Positions 1 to 8,229 of a DNA stretch of 64,000 bases are shown here, one piece after another. This stretch comes from Nostoc sp. 106C (lineage in GTDB: Bacteria > Cyanobacteriota > Cyanobacteriia > Cyanobacteriales > Nostocaceae), in contig NZ_MTAW01000169.1 in NCBI RefSeq assembly GCF_002154725.1, positions 47,138 to 111,137 on the forward strand, given 5' to 3'. The notes under the pieces are model-generated. The model was given only the letters and a program-made list of their open reading frames with translations. It had not been told where the DNA came from and ran no database searches. Within the stretch, counting starts at the first letter, position 1; every line of letters starts with the position of its first letter. The position numbers and the translations under genes were made by a program.

Positions 1-618
1 CGGTTGGTGAAAGCAGTGATTTTCCTGACAAAATTCGCGAAAAAATTCGATACGTTCGATTAATTGTGCTTGGTCATCACAATAACGTCCTTTGACATCT
101 GCTTCTGCTAGCAAACTCAGCATATCGCAACGGATAATTTGACTGGCTTTGATAACTGCGCGTTCGGGGTTGGGTTTGTCCCAAAACCACAGGGGTAGAC
201 TACCGTATTTAACCAAAGATGCGATCGCCTCTCGCTCTTTAAATGGCACTTGCAAATCCCAAAGAATTTGCTGTGCCATTTTTGCACCTTGGAGTACGTG
301 ACCTTTCGAGGAGATGGCACCATCTGCTGCTATTTCAGTCGCCGCAGGTTTGGCGACATCATGCAGTAAAGCCGCCGCAAACAAAAGCGATCGCTCTTTA
401 GCAGCTAATGCTCGCCATTGGGGTAAAGCTACTAATGCCTCACATACTAATTTTGTATGAACGAGAACATTCCCTTCCGCATGGTAACGCGGATCTTGAG
501 GACAATCAGCAAGCGATCGCAGCCAATCAAATTCTGCTTCTAATGCTGACCAATTGATCGACCAATCGGTTTCGCTTGGACAATAAGGAAAAGACCAAGA
601 TTGCACAGAGGAATTCAT
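1..618 (-). CDS. HD-domain end-healing protein (HD-Pnk-like), 3' part cut by the window edge
   Basis: An open frame of 206 codons starts at the ATG ending at 618 and runs off the left edge without a stop. It contains an HD-phosphohydrolase pattern: a His in YHAEGNVLVH and the HD pair in LLHDVAKP at about residues 88-95. In the Runella HD-Pnk family an N-terminal HD 2',3'-phosphatase precedes a P-loop 5'-OH polynucleotide kinase, and the gene sits beside an RNA ligase. Here too the gene follows an RNA ligase on the same strand, 71 bp downstream. I infer that this is the RNA end-healing partner of that ligase. The kinase half would lie outside the window, so a plain HD protein or an HD-AAA protein remains possible. 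Confidence 0.7.
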   Translation of the reverse strand, partial: MNSSVQSWSFPYCPSETDWSINWSALEAEFDWLRSLADCPQDPRYHAEGNVLVHTKLVCEALVALPQWRALAAKERSLLFAAALLHDVAKPAATEIAADGAISSKGHVLQGAKMAQQILWDLQVPFKEREAIASLVKYGSLPLWFWDKPNPERAVIKASQIIRCDMLSLLAEADVKGRYCDDQAQLIERIEFFREFCQENHCFHQP

Positions 619-689
619 AAATTTTGTAGGGGGAGTGTGGGGAGTATTGCCTATTGCCTTCTTGCCCCATGACAAATGACCAATGACTA

Positions 690-1475
690 CTACCCAAACA
701 AATCCGCATCGGAACACAGAATATTAGGTATAATCGGACGATTTAGCCAATGCCCATCGGATTGTTGGATGGTAGTTAAAAAGCTCGAACGCACGTATTT
801 ATAACGCGCAGCTACCGTATCTTCTGGTTCGACTTTGATGTATAAACCTTCCATCAAGGAACTTTGGTCAGTTTGTTTGAGGGAACGCTCAACATCGAGT
901 CCTTTTTCCTGACAAATTTCGCGGAAACGTTGCAGATATGCAGGGGTTTGATAATGAGATTCACCCAGCAATCCCAGCAGTTGTTGATAAGATTGGAGTT
1001 TGCCAGAAAACAGCACGGGTACGGAAACTAAAGGTAATCCCGCTAGTAACTGCTGACGGCTTTTGGTGCTAAGAAATACTTGCTTTTCTAAATCCAGCAC
1101 GTCGTATTCTAGAAAGTAGTGGGGTAAGGCATCATAAAATACTGTGTGCTTGGCATACAGCCATTCTCCAAAGAGAATATAGCGACTTCCCAATACTTGC
1201 CAAAATGCTAAGGCGTGAGTATTTGCCCACTGTTTGAACAAGTTGAAATGCTTTTCTCGCACTCCACCTGTTAAATAGTGTCCCCGGCTTTGCAGTCGAA
1301 TTTGACCATCAGCCGCAAAACTAATTGCAGCATTTGCACCATCAACTTTTTCTTCAACGACTACGTACTGTTGTTTGATTGCATCAAAGGGAATACTATC
1401 GAGGTCTTCATCCCCAGGTTGCAACCTCGAACCCTCAATGTGATGGGTACGCGGATATTTATAAATTTGTTCCAT
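690..1475 (-). CDS. ATP-dependent RNA ligase (T4 Rnl2-like family)
   Basis: The 261-residue product carries the nucleotidyltransferase motifs of RNA ligases. Motif I is EEKVDGANAA, with the adenylated Lys at about residue 43. Further on come a RLQSRGHYL segment, FGEWLYAKH (motif III region), EGLYIKVE (motif IV) and AARYKYVR (motif V). It should seal RNA 3'-OH/5'-phosphate nicks using ATP. I chose the ATG ending at 1475, preceded by AAGG, because the longer frame needs a TTG start at 1499. It lies upstream of the HD end-healing gene on the same strand, so the two probably form an RNA-repair operon. The family is clear from the motifs; the physiological substrate is unknown. Confidence 0.85.
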   Translation of the reverse strand: MEQIYKYPRTHHIEGSRLQPGDEDLDSIPFDAIKQQYVVVEEKVDGANAAISFAADGQIRLQSRGHYLTGGVREKHFNLFKQWANTHALAFWQVLGSRYILFGEWLYAKHTVFYDALPHYFLEYDVLDLEKQVFLSTKSRQQLLAGLPLVSVPVLFSGKLQSYQQLLGLLGESHYQTPAYLQRFREICQEKGLDVERSLKQTDQSSLMEGLYIKVEPEDTVAARYKYVRSSFLTTIQQSDGHWLNRPIIPNILCSDADLFG

Positions 1476-2256
1476 GACTTTATACCTTGGTGGCTGCAAT
1501 CAAATAATTTCGCGACGAACTGAAACGAACAAGCAACAGAGGGTTGCTAGCATTCGTCATTGAACTGAATTTGATTGAGACGAGGGACTACATATGCTTT
1601 TACCGTAGTTTTCCAAGGTATTACTTTTATAATACATATACTTCACAAGCTGAGGCAATGTTTCCGGAAGCACGAGAGCAGATACTCAAAAAACTTTAAA
1701 AATGACACTCCGGTGGATAGAAGAGACGGTTAATAGAGTATGCGACATTACAATTGGGAATTTGTATAAAAAACAAAATATATAGATTAACTTAGTAAGT
1801 TTTCACAAAGTAATTTCAGAATATTTTTTAGAAGAAAAAGACCACTTCTGCTCAAGCAGAGTGATCGTTTAACTCAATATTAACAAGTACATTTAAATTA
1901 TCATTCTTATCTTTAAAAATCAATTTTTATATTGAAATTAACAAATAAAAGCTTTCATATTCTCTTATAACAATTAAATCTAATAATAAAAATTTAACAT
2001 TTATATCTTTCCCAAGAAAGAGTTTTATCAAAAACATTTAACTCTTTAGAAGGATTATTAATTAATTTTTATAATTCTGACTTTAGAAATTTTATTTACT
2101 AGCTTATAGACTGATTTATGTAAAAAATAAACTTTTAATTTCTCCCATAATCTCATACTTTAGAGTTGCTTGTACTTTGAAACTACAGACAGATAGCGAG
2201 CCAAAATTAACTAAGTAACATAAAGCATGTAAACAGATTATTAAAGGAAATTAACA
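1476..2256. other. AT-rich intergenic region upstream of hli
   Basis: About 780 bp of very AT-rich sequence without a convincing gene. A short stem-loop sits at 1843-1863: TCTGCT, a CA loop, AGCAGA, flanked by CAC/GTG. Read on the minus strand it is followed by a T-rich run, so it could terminate transcription coming from the right. The last part should hold the promoter and 5' leader of the hli gene. Confidence 0.4.
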
Positions 2257-2454
2257 ATGGGGCTTTATCCTAGTGACGCAACTGAAACTGCATACAATGG
2301 CAAAGACCGTAATGCGGGGGATATTGGTGTTACTCCTCAAGCCGAACTTTGGAACGGTCGTTTAGCTATGATCGGTTTTATTGCTTATTTAATTTGGGAT
2401 CTTAAAGGCTACAGTGTCTTGCGAGATGTGCTTCACCTTGTTTCCAACAATTAA
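2257..2454 (+). CDS. hli: High-light-inducible protein (HLIP / small CAB-like protein)
   Basis: This 65-residue protein has the chlorophyll-binding helix signature AELWNGRLAMIGF at about residues 30-42 (ExxNGRxAMxGF). A hydrophobic helix continues through AYLIWDL. HLIPs are single-helix thylakoid proteins that bind chlorophyll and carotenoid and protect photosystem assembly intermediates under high light. The ATG follows AAAGGAAA at good spacing. The gene stands alone with an AT-rich leader of more than 700 bp and is followed by a compact hairpin, so it is probably a monocistronic, stress-regulated transcript. The family call is firm; the inducing condition is inferred from the family. Confidence 0.93.
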   Translation: MGLYPSDATETAYNGKDRNAGDIGVTPQAELWNGRLAMIGFIAYLIWDLKGYSVLRDVLHLVSNN

Positions 2455-2495
2455 TTATCGCTCAAAATCGATCTTAGTTAAGTAAGAATAAGTAT

Positions 2496-2525
2496 CGCCC
2501 TTCTAGGGCGACTGTTAATTTTTAG
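2496..2525 (+). terminator. Rho-independent terminator after hli
   Basis: A perfect stem CGCCCT / AGGGCG with a TCT loop (2496-2510) is followed by ACTGTTAATTTTTA. It lies about 40 bp beyond the hli stop. Confidence 0.65.
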
Positions 2526-2741
2526 TTTATTATTTCAAAATCACAATAACAGTTGAACAAATATAGTTGGAAAAAATCAAGGATTATCTACTGAATAGTT
2601 AAAGATATTAGAGCAAGAGCGGCCTTTTAATTTTTTTGACTGACTTGAAATTAATAGTTGTAATTTAGCAATTTCAGTTATGTAAAAGCCTGTTTGTGAT
2701 AATCACTCGCAAACAGACTTAACTTATTTTCTGATTTTTAA

Positions 2742-3281
2742 TTAAGCTTGCTCCCAGAGTTCACGCACATGATCGGGTAGCCAACTAGCAATTTCCTCAA
2801 TCCGTTCTTGAGAAAGTTCGTCTTTAGTGGCAGAAAATACCGCTTTAACCGCTTGCTCTCGGTCAACTGTTGCTGGCTTTCCACCTTCATTTGCAACTCG
2901 GAACAAAAAGCGATCAGAATCTATCTTGAAGATGCCAGGGCCTTGCCAAGGTGGACGAACCCGGCTCAATAATCCTACTATCGGATTGGTATCTTTCCAA
3001 AGATCTGCTACCTCGAACTGGAGTGCTTTCTCATCAGTAGGTACAGCCTCTGTATGCAATTCTGCCTCTACGCGATCGCTGGCTTCGGTCGTCATTAAGT
3101 CACGCATAACCCGAAACACTACTTCGGTAAAGTCTCTTGCATCATACAAATCTGCAAATCCGGCTTTGACCATCACTTTTTCCAAGAACGAGCGATGTTC
3201 ATCAGCGATCGCAGTTCGAGAATCCTCAATTTCCGTTGGGTCAACTTCTGGAATGTTTCTTCTAAATGTTTGATCGGGCAT
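2742..3281 (-). CDS. DUF2267 domain protein
   Basis: The 179-residue soluble protein has a DUF2267-type helical domain at about residues 30-95 (SFLEKVMVKAGFADLYDARD, then VVFRVMRDLMTTEASDRVEA). The family has no established biochemical role but is often stress-associated in bacteria. A distinct C-terminal part contains PPWQGPGIFKIDSDRFLFRV and an end rich in Glu. No signal peptide or membrane segment is seen. It is transcribed toward hli, and the 290 bp between them holds no other gene. The start MPDQTF is taken at the first ATG. The domain assignment is from memory of the family pattern. Confidence 0.7.
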   Translation of the reverse strand: MPDQTFRRNIPEVDPTEIEDSRTAIADEHRSFLEKVMVKAGFADLYDARDFTEVVFRVMRDLMTTEASDRVEAELHTEAVPTDEKALQFEVADLWKDTNPIVGLLSRVRPPWQGPGIFKIDSDRFLFRVANEGGKPATVDREQAVKAVFSATKDELSQERIEEIASWLPDHVRELWEQA

Positions 3282-3423
3282 TGTTTTTCCCTTGTACTCC
3301 TTAATATTGAGTCTTTATGCTTACCTATGTAAGGTCGCACAAATCAAGAATGCTTGGGATCGTCCAAAAGTCCGAGATGCCATCTATTCAAAAGTGATAG
3401 ATTTAGCAAATTAATTAAGATAA

Positions 3424-3576
3424 GTTGTGCTCAGTCAAGGTCAAGTTGTATATGATGGCGCAACTGAGCAGGTAATGAGCAACCCAGAGTTCTTGCTTAG
3501 GCACGCGTTAGAGTCACCATTATCCTATAGCCGCCCTTACTGTCAGCTGGAACATGCACCTGTCAGTTCATCTTAA
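3424..3576 (+). pseudogene. C-terminal remnant of an ECF-type (CbiO-like) ABC ATPase
   Basis: A 50-codon open stretch, preceded directly by a stop codon and without a start, reads VVLSQGQVVYDGATEQVM and then SNPEFLLRHALESPLSYSRPY. This matches the extreme C-terminus of cobalt/nickel ECF transporter ATPases, the part after the H-loop with the typical GxxVYDG turn. Walker A, Walker B and the signature motif are all missing, so it cannot work as an ATPase. Its position just before a CsoR/RcnR-family regulator and an FmdE-like gene suggests the remains of a metal-transport operon. A short unrelated open stretch ending at 3414 lies just upstream and was not identified. Confidence 0.65.
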
Positions 3577-3729
3577 AGAGCTTGAATTTGTTTGAATCAG
3601 CCAAATTCAATCGTTATTCAAATAGGTACTTGCTACTATCAAAAGTTTTTAATATTAATTTAAATTTCAAGCTACTAGTAAATTTTCACTGATAAATATC
3701 CAAACCTATCAAGTACTACAAATAGCTAT

Positions 3730-4038
3730 ATGAATTCTCATCAAGAAAACTTATCCAATCTTCAGCATAGTTACAGTGAAGCATCTGTTAAGGATTTAAT
3801 GAAGCGATTGTCCCGTATTGAAGGGCATATTCGGGGTGTCAAGAATATGGTTGAGAATAGTCGTCCTTGTCCAGATGTATTGATTCAAATAGCTGCTGTC
3901 CGAGGAGCAGTTCAGCAAGTTGGTCGAATCATTTTAGATGAATATCTCAAGGAATCCGTTGCTCGAACTACTCAACAAGGAGATGTTAAAACTGAGATTG
4001 AAGCATTAAAGACGGTATTGGATCGCTTTTTAACTTAG
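3730..4038 (+). CDS. CsoR/RcnR/FrmR-family transcriptional repressor lacking two canonical ligands
   Basis: The 102-residue all-helical protein fits the DUF156 family: MKRLSRIEGHIRGV, then CPDVLIQIAAVRGAV, then an ILDEYLKESVA helix. These tetrameric repressors release DNA on binding Cu(I), Ni/Co or reactive carbonyl/sulfur species. Of the CsoR ligand triad (Cys36, His61, Cys65 in M. tuberculosis CsoR) only the first Cys is kept, as C47. The His and second Cys positions are Y72 and S76. Copper sensing of the CsoR type is therefore unlikely; a Cys-based sensor or a signal-blind repressor is possible. It lies just upstream of an FmdE-like and a membrane-protein gene on the same strand and may regulate them. 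Confidence 0.85.
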   Translation: MNSHQENLSNLQHSYSEASVKDLMKRLSRIEGHIRGVKNMVENSRPCPDVLIQIAAVRGAVQQVGRIILDEYLKESVARTTQQGDVKTEIEALKTVLDRFLT

Positions 4039-4163
4039 ATTTAGGTTGGTTACACAGTGAAGTTATTGCTCGTTAGTTGCTATTAGCAAAATGGTTTGAG
4101 CGTTAGAGTTTATTTATTTAACTTAATTACGATTTTAAGTAGTTATTTTGGCAAAGTATAGTG

Positions 4164-4514
4164 ATGCATAAAAAACTTGAGCGATTTATATCTTTACTCA
4201 TTTATTTGTCTATTTTAGTTCCGTTTGTACCAGTAAAAGCCCAAACGCCAGACGAATGGGTTACTCTAGGAAAGCGCATACATGGAGGTTTTGGTAGTTA
4301 TATTGCTTTAGGAATTCGTATAGGATTAGATGCAATGAAGCATCTTAATACTAAACCGCGCAAATTGGACGTTACTTATTTTGATGGTGCTAATGCGCCT
4401 TATCCTTGCGTTGTGGATGGCATTATGATTGCTACAGTTGCCACACCAGGGCAAATCTCACTACAGGTCATACCCTCTAAAAGCGACGTAAGTAACTTTG
4501 GGAATTCATGGTAG
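4164..4514 (+). CDS. FmdE-like protein with signal peptide, probably C-terminally truncated
   Basis: The 116-residue protein begins with a signal peptide (MHKKLERFISLLIYLSILV, cleavage near VKAQ). It then has the N-terminal half of an FmdE-like domain: RIHGGFGSYIALGIRIGLDA around residues 39-58, and PCVVDGIMIATVATPGQ around 92-108. FmdE-like domains are named after a formylmethanofuran dehydrogenase operon protein; their function in cyanobacteria is unknown. The frame stops soon after the ATPGQ motif, earlier than I would expect for the family, so this is probably a shortened gene. The ATG at 4164 is preferred over the GTG three bases before. It sits between a CsoR-type regulator and a membrane protein. 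Confidence 0.6.
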   Translation: MHKKLERFISLLIYLSILVPFVPVKAQTPDEWVTLGKRIHGGFGSYIALGIRIGLDAMKHLNTKPRKLDVTYFDGANAPYPCVVDGIMIATVATPGQISLQVIPSKSDVSNFGNSW

Positions 4515-4555
4515 ATAGTATATTTAATTTTGCATGACTACTTATTGATAAAATT

Positions 4556-4963
4556 ATGCTCCAATCCCGATGGTTTAAAATCTTGCATTCTCTGGGATTA
4601 GAGTTTTGGTTGCCTTTACCTCTGTTGGGATTAGCCTTTTGGTTGGGATGCGGGTTTTTGATGGATGCGATGTTAACTCGCTCTCACCAAACAATAAGAT
4701 ATCTAAAGGTTGATACTCAATTGACGAAGCAGCCTAACAGAACTGTACTTTCAATCCAACCAGAAATCAACAAGCGTCTAGGTATTTCCAGAGTGAAAGT
4801 TAAGACAGATTCCCCAGTGGTCAAGGAATTACAATTTGAATTTTTCGTCACAGACTTAACTCAACTGGAAGCCGCAATTAGCCAAGAGTTAGGATTACCT
4901 GTTGAGGATGTGAGGAAATTGATGCAACATCAACCCCTCAAGGGAATTCAAAATTCGTCTTGA
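4556..4963 (+). CDS. Conserved membrane-anchored protein of unknown function
   Basis: The 135-residue protein has one strong hydrophobic stretch at about residues 16-38 (EFWLPLPLLGLAFWLGCGFL). A soluble C-terminal part follows with alternating strands and helices (RTVLSIQPEINKRLGISRV, ELQFEFFVTDLTQLEAAI). I do not recognise a named domain. It is the third gene on the same strand after the CsoR-type regulator and the FmdE-like gene, with 41 bp before it, so it may belong to the same metal-related transcription unit. It ends just before an interspersed repeat. Confidence 0.6.
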   Translation: MLQSRWFKILHSLGLEFWLPLPLLGLAFWLGCGFLMDAMLTRSHQTIRYLKVDTQLTKQPNRTVLSIQPEINKRLGISRVKVKTDSPVVKELQFEFFVTDLTQLEAAISQELGLPVEDVRKLMQHQPLKGIQNSS

Positions 4964-4974
4964 AAAGTTGAGGC

Positions 4975-5140
4975 AGTGCGTTAGGCGGGTTCCCCGACTT
5001 GAAGCAACTGGCGTTGCTCAACGGGGGGAACCCCCCTTCGGGTGAATCCTTCGGATACGCTACGCGAGCGCCAGTTCCCTACGGTGGGAAACCCGCCTAC
5101 CCTTTGGGAACGGCTTCGCCGAACAGGACTGGACTCACCG
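4975..5140. repeat. Interspersed palindromic repeat cluster
   Basis: A GC-rich patch in an AT-rich neighbourhood is built of short inverted segments such as GGGGGGAACCCCCC, TCCTTCGGATACGCTACGCG and GGGAACGGCTTCGCCGAA. The style is that of the small interspersed repeats scattered through Nostocales genomes. The plus-strand frame running through it (4999-5256) has no SD and only repeat-encoded sequence, so I do not call a gene there. It lies between the convergent ends of the 4556 gene and the DUF3082 gene. Confidence 0.75.
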
Positions 5141-5230
5141 CACGCAACTTTTCGCAAAATTCAAAATTGATACTAAGTTGCAGTCTTTTGATTGCAAGTT
5201 GGTATGAAGACCACGCGGATAAATCTGGCT

Positions 5231-5557
5231 TTAATTGGACTCTGGATTTTTTTTGAACTTTTGCACCAGTAGTTGCACAGCCAAAGCCAACAAACCAACG
5301 GCGACTAAAGCAAATATTCCAGAACCCAAGGCGACTAAGCCGACTACCAATGTCCGAACAGCAGAGGTTAGTCTAACCACTAATTGATTATCTGAATGGA
5401 TGGGTTTGTTCGCAAAACTTGTGGCGATCGCAATCATCAGCGAATATAGAGCGTATCCTAATCCTCCGGAAATAATTGCTCCGGTTACACAGCGTAACGG
5501 ACTGGTTTGTACCTGTGCTTGAGCATCTGGTTGAGGAAGTGAATTTGGATCGGTCAT
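5231..5557 (-). CDS. DUF3082 membrane protein
   Basis: The 108-residue protein has a hydrophilic N-terminus and two long hydrophobic helices: VTGAIISGGLGYALYSLMIA at about 24-43, and VVGLVALGSGIFALVAVGLL at about 72-91. It ends in a basic tail. This fits the cyanobacterial DUF3082 family, which has no known function. It is the last gene of the rsmA-ispE-DUF3082 run, starting 24 bp after ispE, which suggests co-transcription. The family assignment rests on topology and synteny. Confidence 0.75.
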   Translation of the reverse strand: MTDPNSLPQPDAQAQVQTSPLRCVTGAIISGGLGYALYSLMIAIATSFANKPIHSDNQLVVRLTSAVRTLVVGLVALGSGIFALVAVGLLALAVQLLVQKFKKNPESN

Positions 5558-5581
5558 ACAATTTTGGATTTTGGATTTTAC

Positions 5582-6535
5582 TTAAACTGAGGATGCGATT
5601 TTAATTCCATGTGTAGCTGTTCGCGTCACAAACAATTCTAGATCTTCGTCAGGAAGAGCAGCTCTTATTTGTTGCTTTACTACTTCTGCTTGCTGTTGCG
5701 ATTCAACCAAAGCAAAAACTGTTGGCCCGGAACCAGACATCATCGTTCCTAAAACACCTTCTTGTGATGCAAACAATTCTCGCAGTTGCAGAACTTGGGA
5801 ATACTCTGGTAAGACTACACGCTCTAGATCGTTATGCAATTTTTGAGCGATGTCTGCTGCATCTTTATTAGCGATCGCTTTCACTATCGGCCCGGAGTGA
5901 ACTGCGTTAGCACGAGCAATTAAGTCGGCATTATCTTTTATATATGTATTACCAAACTGCTGCCGATAAGTTTTGTACGCCCAAGCAGTGGAAACTTCTA
6001 AGCTCCGATATTTCGCCAATACTATATATATATTGTCCAAACTCGGTAGAGGAGAAAGTTGCTCGCCTCTACCTGTAGCAATCACCGTTCCACCTGCGAT
6101 ACAAAAGGGTACGTCTGAACCTAAGATTGCTCCTAATTCTTCGAGTTCTGTTTGAGTTAACCCCAAATTCCAGAGTAAATCTATCCCTACCAACACTGCT
6201 GCGGCGTTTGTTGAACCTCCAGCCAACCCAGCTGCTACCGGAATATGCTTGTCGATGGTAATTTCTACACCACCATACTTGGCAAAGGTATCGGGAAATT
6301 CCTTCACCATGAGTTCAGCTGCGCGGTATGCCAGATTACTTTTATCTGTAGGTACTTGTGGGTGTTGGCTGTGGACGCGAATATTTTCTGTGCTAAGAGA
6401 ACGCACGCTAATCTGGTCTGCGAGTTCGATACTTTGCAGTATCATCGCTAACTCATGAAATCCATCCGGGCGATCGCCAATGATTTCCAGATACAAGTTA
6501 ATTTTAGCAGGCGCAATTAAGGTGTAAGAACGCAT
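5582..6535 (-). CDS. ispE: 4-diphosphocytidyl-2-C-methyl-D-erythritol kinase
   Basis: This 317-residue GHMP-family kinase phosphorylates the 2-OH of CDP-methylerythritol in the non-mevalonate (MEP) isoprenoid pathway, feeding carotenoid, phytyl and quinone synthesis. Visible motifs are the N-terminal [21 protein letters not shown], the ATP-binding [17 protein letters not shown] near residue 100, and the C-terminal [15 protein letters not shown] near 262. Length is normal for the family. It starts 15 bp after rsmA and is followed by DUF3082, all on the minus strand. This block is common in cyanobacteria and is probably one operon. Confidence 0.97.
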   Translation of the reverse strand: MRSYTLIAPAKINLYLEIIGDRPDGFHELAMILQSIELADQISVRSLSTENIRVHSQHPQVPTDKSNLAYRAAELMVKEFPDTFAKYGGVEITIDKHIPVAAGLAGGSTNAAAVLVGIDLLWNLGLTQTELEELGAILGSDVPFCIAGGTVIATGRGEQLSPLPSLDNIYIVLAKYRSLEVSTAWAYKTYRQQFGNTYIKDNADLIARANAVHSGPIVKAIANKDAADIAQKLHNDLERVVLPEYSQVLQLRELFASQEGVLGTMMSGSGPTVFALVESQQQAEVVKQQIRAALPDEDLELFVTRTATHGIKIASSV

Positions 6536-6550
6536 AAAATTTATCAGCAG

Positions 6551-7363
6551 TCAGTCTGTTAATTGATTGGCTAGAGTCACCCATTGGAATACGCTGAGGT
6601 CTTCAGCGCGTACTTGGGGATTTATCTCTAATTGTTCCAGTAAGTGGGTCAGGCGATCGCGTTCTACTACTGGTTGTAAATTATTTCGTAACATTTTTCG
6701 CTTCGCCCCAAATCCTAGCTTCACCAAATTCTCCAATTTTCGCGGATCAATTGCTGGTGTTTCTATCTGTCGAGGACGCAACCTAACTACTGCTGAATCG
6801 ACTTTTGGTGCTGGATGAAATGCACTTGCTGGGACTGTACAAATTAACTCACATTCTGCCAGATATTGCACCCTAACACTCAACGCTCCAAAAGTTTTGG
6901 AACTCGGTTTAGCATACAACCTTTCTGCTACTTCTTTTTGCACTAATAATACTATTGAATCAAATGGTTGAGGATTGGGATTAGCAATCGTACCTAAGAG
7001 TTTTTCGATTATCGGCCCTGTAATGTTATAGGGGATATTAGCAACTACTTTATTTTGGTTTTGGAAATTAGGAAATGCTGCCAAATTTCCTGGTAAATCT
7101 AAAGTCAAAAAGTCTCCTTGCAGCAAGAGAAAATTTTCTCTTTTACCTAATTGCTTTGCCAATAATGCACACAAATCGCGGTCGATTTCTACAGCAACTA
7201 ACGATTCCACTAAAGGTAATAAACGACGAGTTAGAATACCCGTTCCCGGGCCAATCTCCAGAAGGCGATCGCTCCCTTGACACTCCGCCGCCTTCACAAT
7301 TGCGTCTAGAGCCTTCTCACTTTTGAGCCAATGCTGAGCAAAGACCTTGCGCGGTCGCACCAT
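6551..7363 (-). CDS. rsmA: 16S rRNA (adenine1518/1519-N6)-dimethyltransferase
   Basis: The 270-residue Rossmann methyltransferase (KsgA/RsmA) dimethylates two adjacent adenines in the 3'-terminal helix of 16S rRNA late in 30S assembly. Motifs are the SAM-binding LLEIGPGTGILTRRLL at about 35-50, VVANIPYNITGPI (the NxPY catalytic motif) at about 106, and FHPAPKVDSAVVRL at about 181. The N-terminal RPRKVFAQHWL matches the family's RKxxGQxFL-type start. It is the first gene of the run leading into ispE. Its upstream region contains a hairpin repeat. Confidence 0.97.
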   Translation of the reverse strand: MVRPRKVFAQHWLKSEKALDAIVKAAECQGSDRLLEIGPGTGILTRRLLPLVESLVAVEIDRDLCALLAKQLGKRENFLLLQGDFLTLDLPGNLAAFPNFQNQNKVVANIPYNITGPIIEKLLGTIANPNPQPFDSIVLLVQKEVAERLYAKPSSKTFGALSVRVQYLAECELICTVPASAFHPAPKVDSAVVRLRPRQIETPAIDPRKLENLVKLGFGAKRKMLRNNLQPVVERDRLTHLLEQLEINPQVRAEDLSVFQWVTLANQLTD

Positions 7364-7658
7364 CTATTTTTCCCTCTCTATATACTTTCTAGCGTTTAAC
7401 AAAAAATCCATTTCTTATTTTTTTCTTACTTTTTACTACCCTTTTTTGTCTCATTTTCCTGGTTTGGCTATTGACTTTTGCGTCTAAATGTGTTTGTAAC
7501 TGTCTAAATATGGAAACCTGGCAGCGCGGGTTTTGATAGACTTACATTCGCCATAAGATGCCAGAAAATCAGACTTTAACCATTTTCTATGAAGATGTGA
7601 ATAAAGTGAAATTTAGGCGATCGCTTATTATAACTTGATATTAATTAAGAGAATTTTT

Positions 7659-7753
7659 AAACGCAGAGGGACGCGAAGGTAGCGCAGAGTAACGCCAAGA
7701 TTTTTGGATTTAATTTCTCATTCCTCTCTGCGCCTTTGCGGCTCTGCGTGAGA
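7659..7753. repeat. Inverted 'CGCAGAGG' interspersed repeat
   Basis: The left arm (AACGCAGAGGGACGCGAAGG, then AGCGCAGAG) is matched about 30 bp later by the right arm (CTCTGCGCCTTTGCGGCTCTGCGTG). This gives a long imperfect hairpin. A single arm of the same repeat occurs at about 55170-55190 in the gap between two radical-SAM-cluster genes. It is a non-coding interspersed element of unknown origin. The rest of the 475 bp between rsmA and the next gene shows nothing else recognisable. Confidence 0.7.
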
Positions 7754-7838
7754 AAAAACTTTTACCGAAATCACCCTTGATACCGCTGTATATATGTATG
7801 GTATTTTTAGAAAATCTGAGATAAACACTTAACCCACC

Positions 7839-8228
7839 ATGCCAGAAACACCTTCAGATAGCATTTGGATTGTCACCGATGACACCCCTCAAATTTCCAT
7901 TCCTGACGGTACAAAAGGCGGTATTACTAGAGGAGGTGACTGGAGAGAAGAAACAAGAGAAACTACGAGTAGTAAAGGGGCTGGAGATGCAGTGAGAGTT
8001 AGCGCCCAAAAATTAGAGCAAGAAATGTCTCACTTTCTGCAAGTAGTAGGACGCTTATTCAGCCGTGCAGAACAGCAAGCTAAAGTTAACTCCGGAATGC
8101 AGCTAGAAGAAATTGAACTCTCAGTAGAAATTAGCGGTGAAGGCGAAGTAAAGTTAATTGGCAGTGGTGCTAAAGCTAGCGGTAAAGGAGCAATTAAGCT
8201 GACCTTCAAACGACAAGAAGCAAAATGA
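7839..8228 (+). CDS. Trypsin-co-occurring domain 1 (Trypco1)-like protein
   Basis: The 129-residue protein ends in a beta-rich block (LEEIELSVEISGEGEVKLIG, then GKGAIKLTF). The pattern is that of the Trypco1 / CU044_2847 family, small proteins found beside trypsin-, caspase- or effector-containing conflict modules. The N-terminal half is polar, with a central helix LEQEMSHFLQVVGRLFSRAE. It ends one base before a caspase-like gene begins, so the pair is clearly translationally linked. Inference: it is the signal-transmitting or adaptor part of a protease-based defence or regulated-death module whose other part here is damaged. Confidence 0.6.
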   Translation: MPETPSDSIWIVTDDTPQISIPDGTKGGITRGGDWREETRETTSSKGAGDAVRVSAQKLEQEMSHFLQVVGRLFSRAEQQAKVNSGMQLEEIELSVEISGEGEVKLIGSGAKASGKGAIKLTFKRQEAK

Positions 8229-8229
8229 G

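Noticed and set aside
3331..3414. Short frame ending KNAWDRPKVRDAIYSKVIDL
   Set aside because: It looks protein-like but has no start codon, stops before the ATPase remnant and matches no family that I recognise; possibly another decayed fragment.
4999..5256. 85-codon plus-strand frame
   Set aside because: It is made almost entirely of the GC-rich interspersed repeat, has no ribosome-binding site and overlaps the end of DUF3082.
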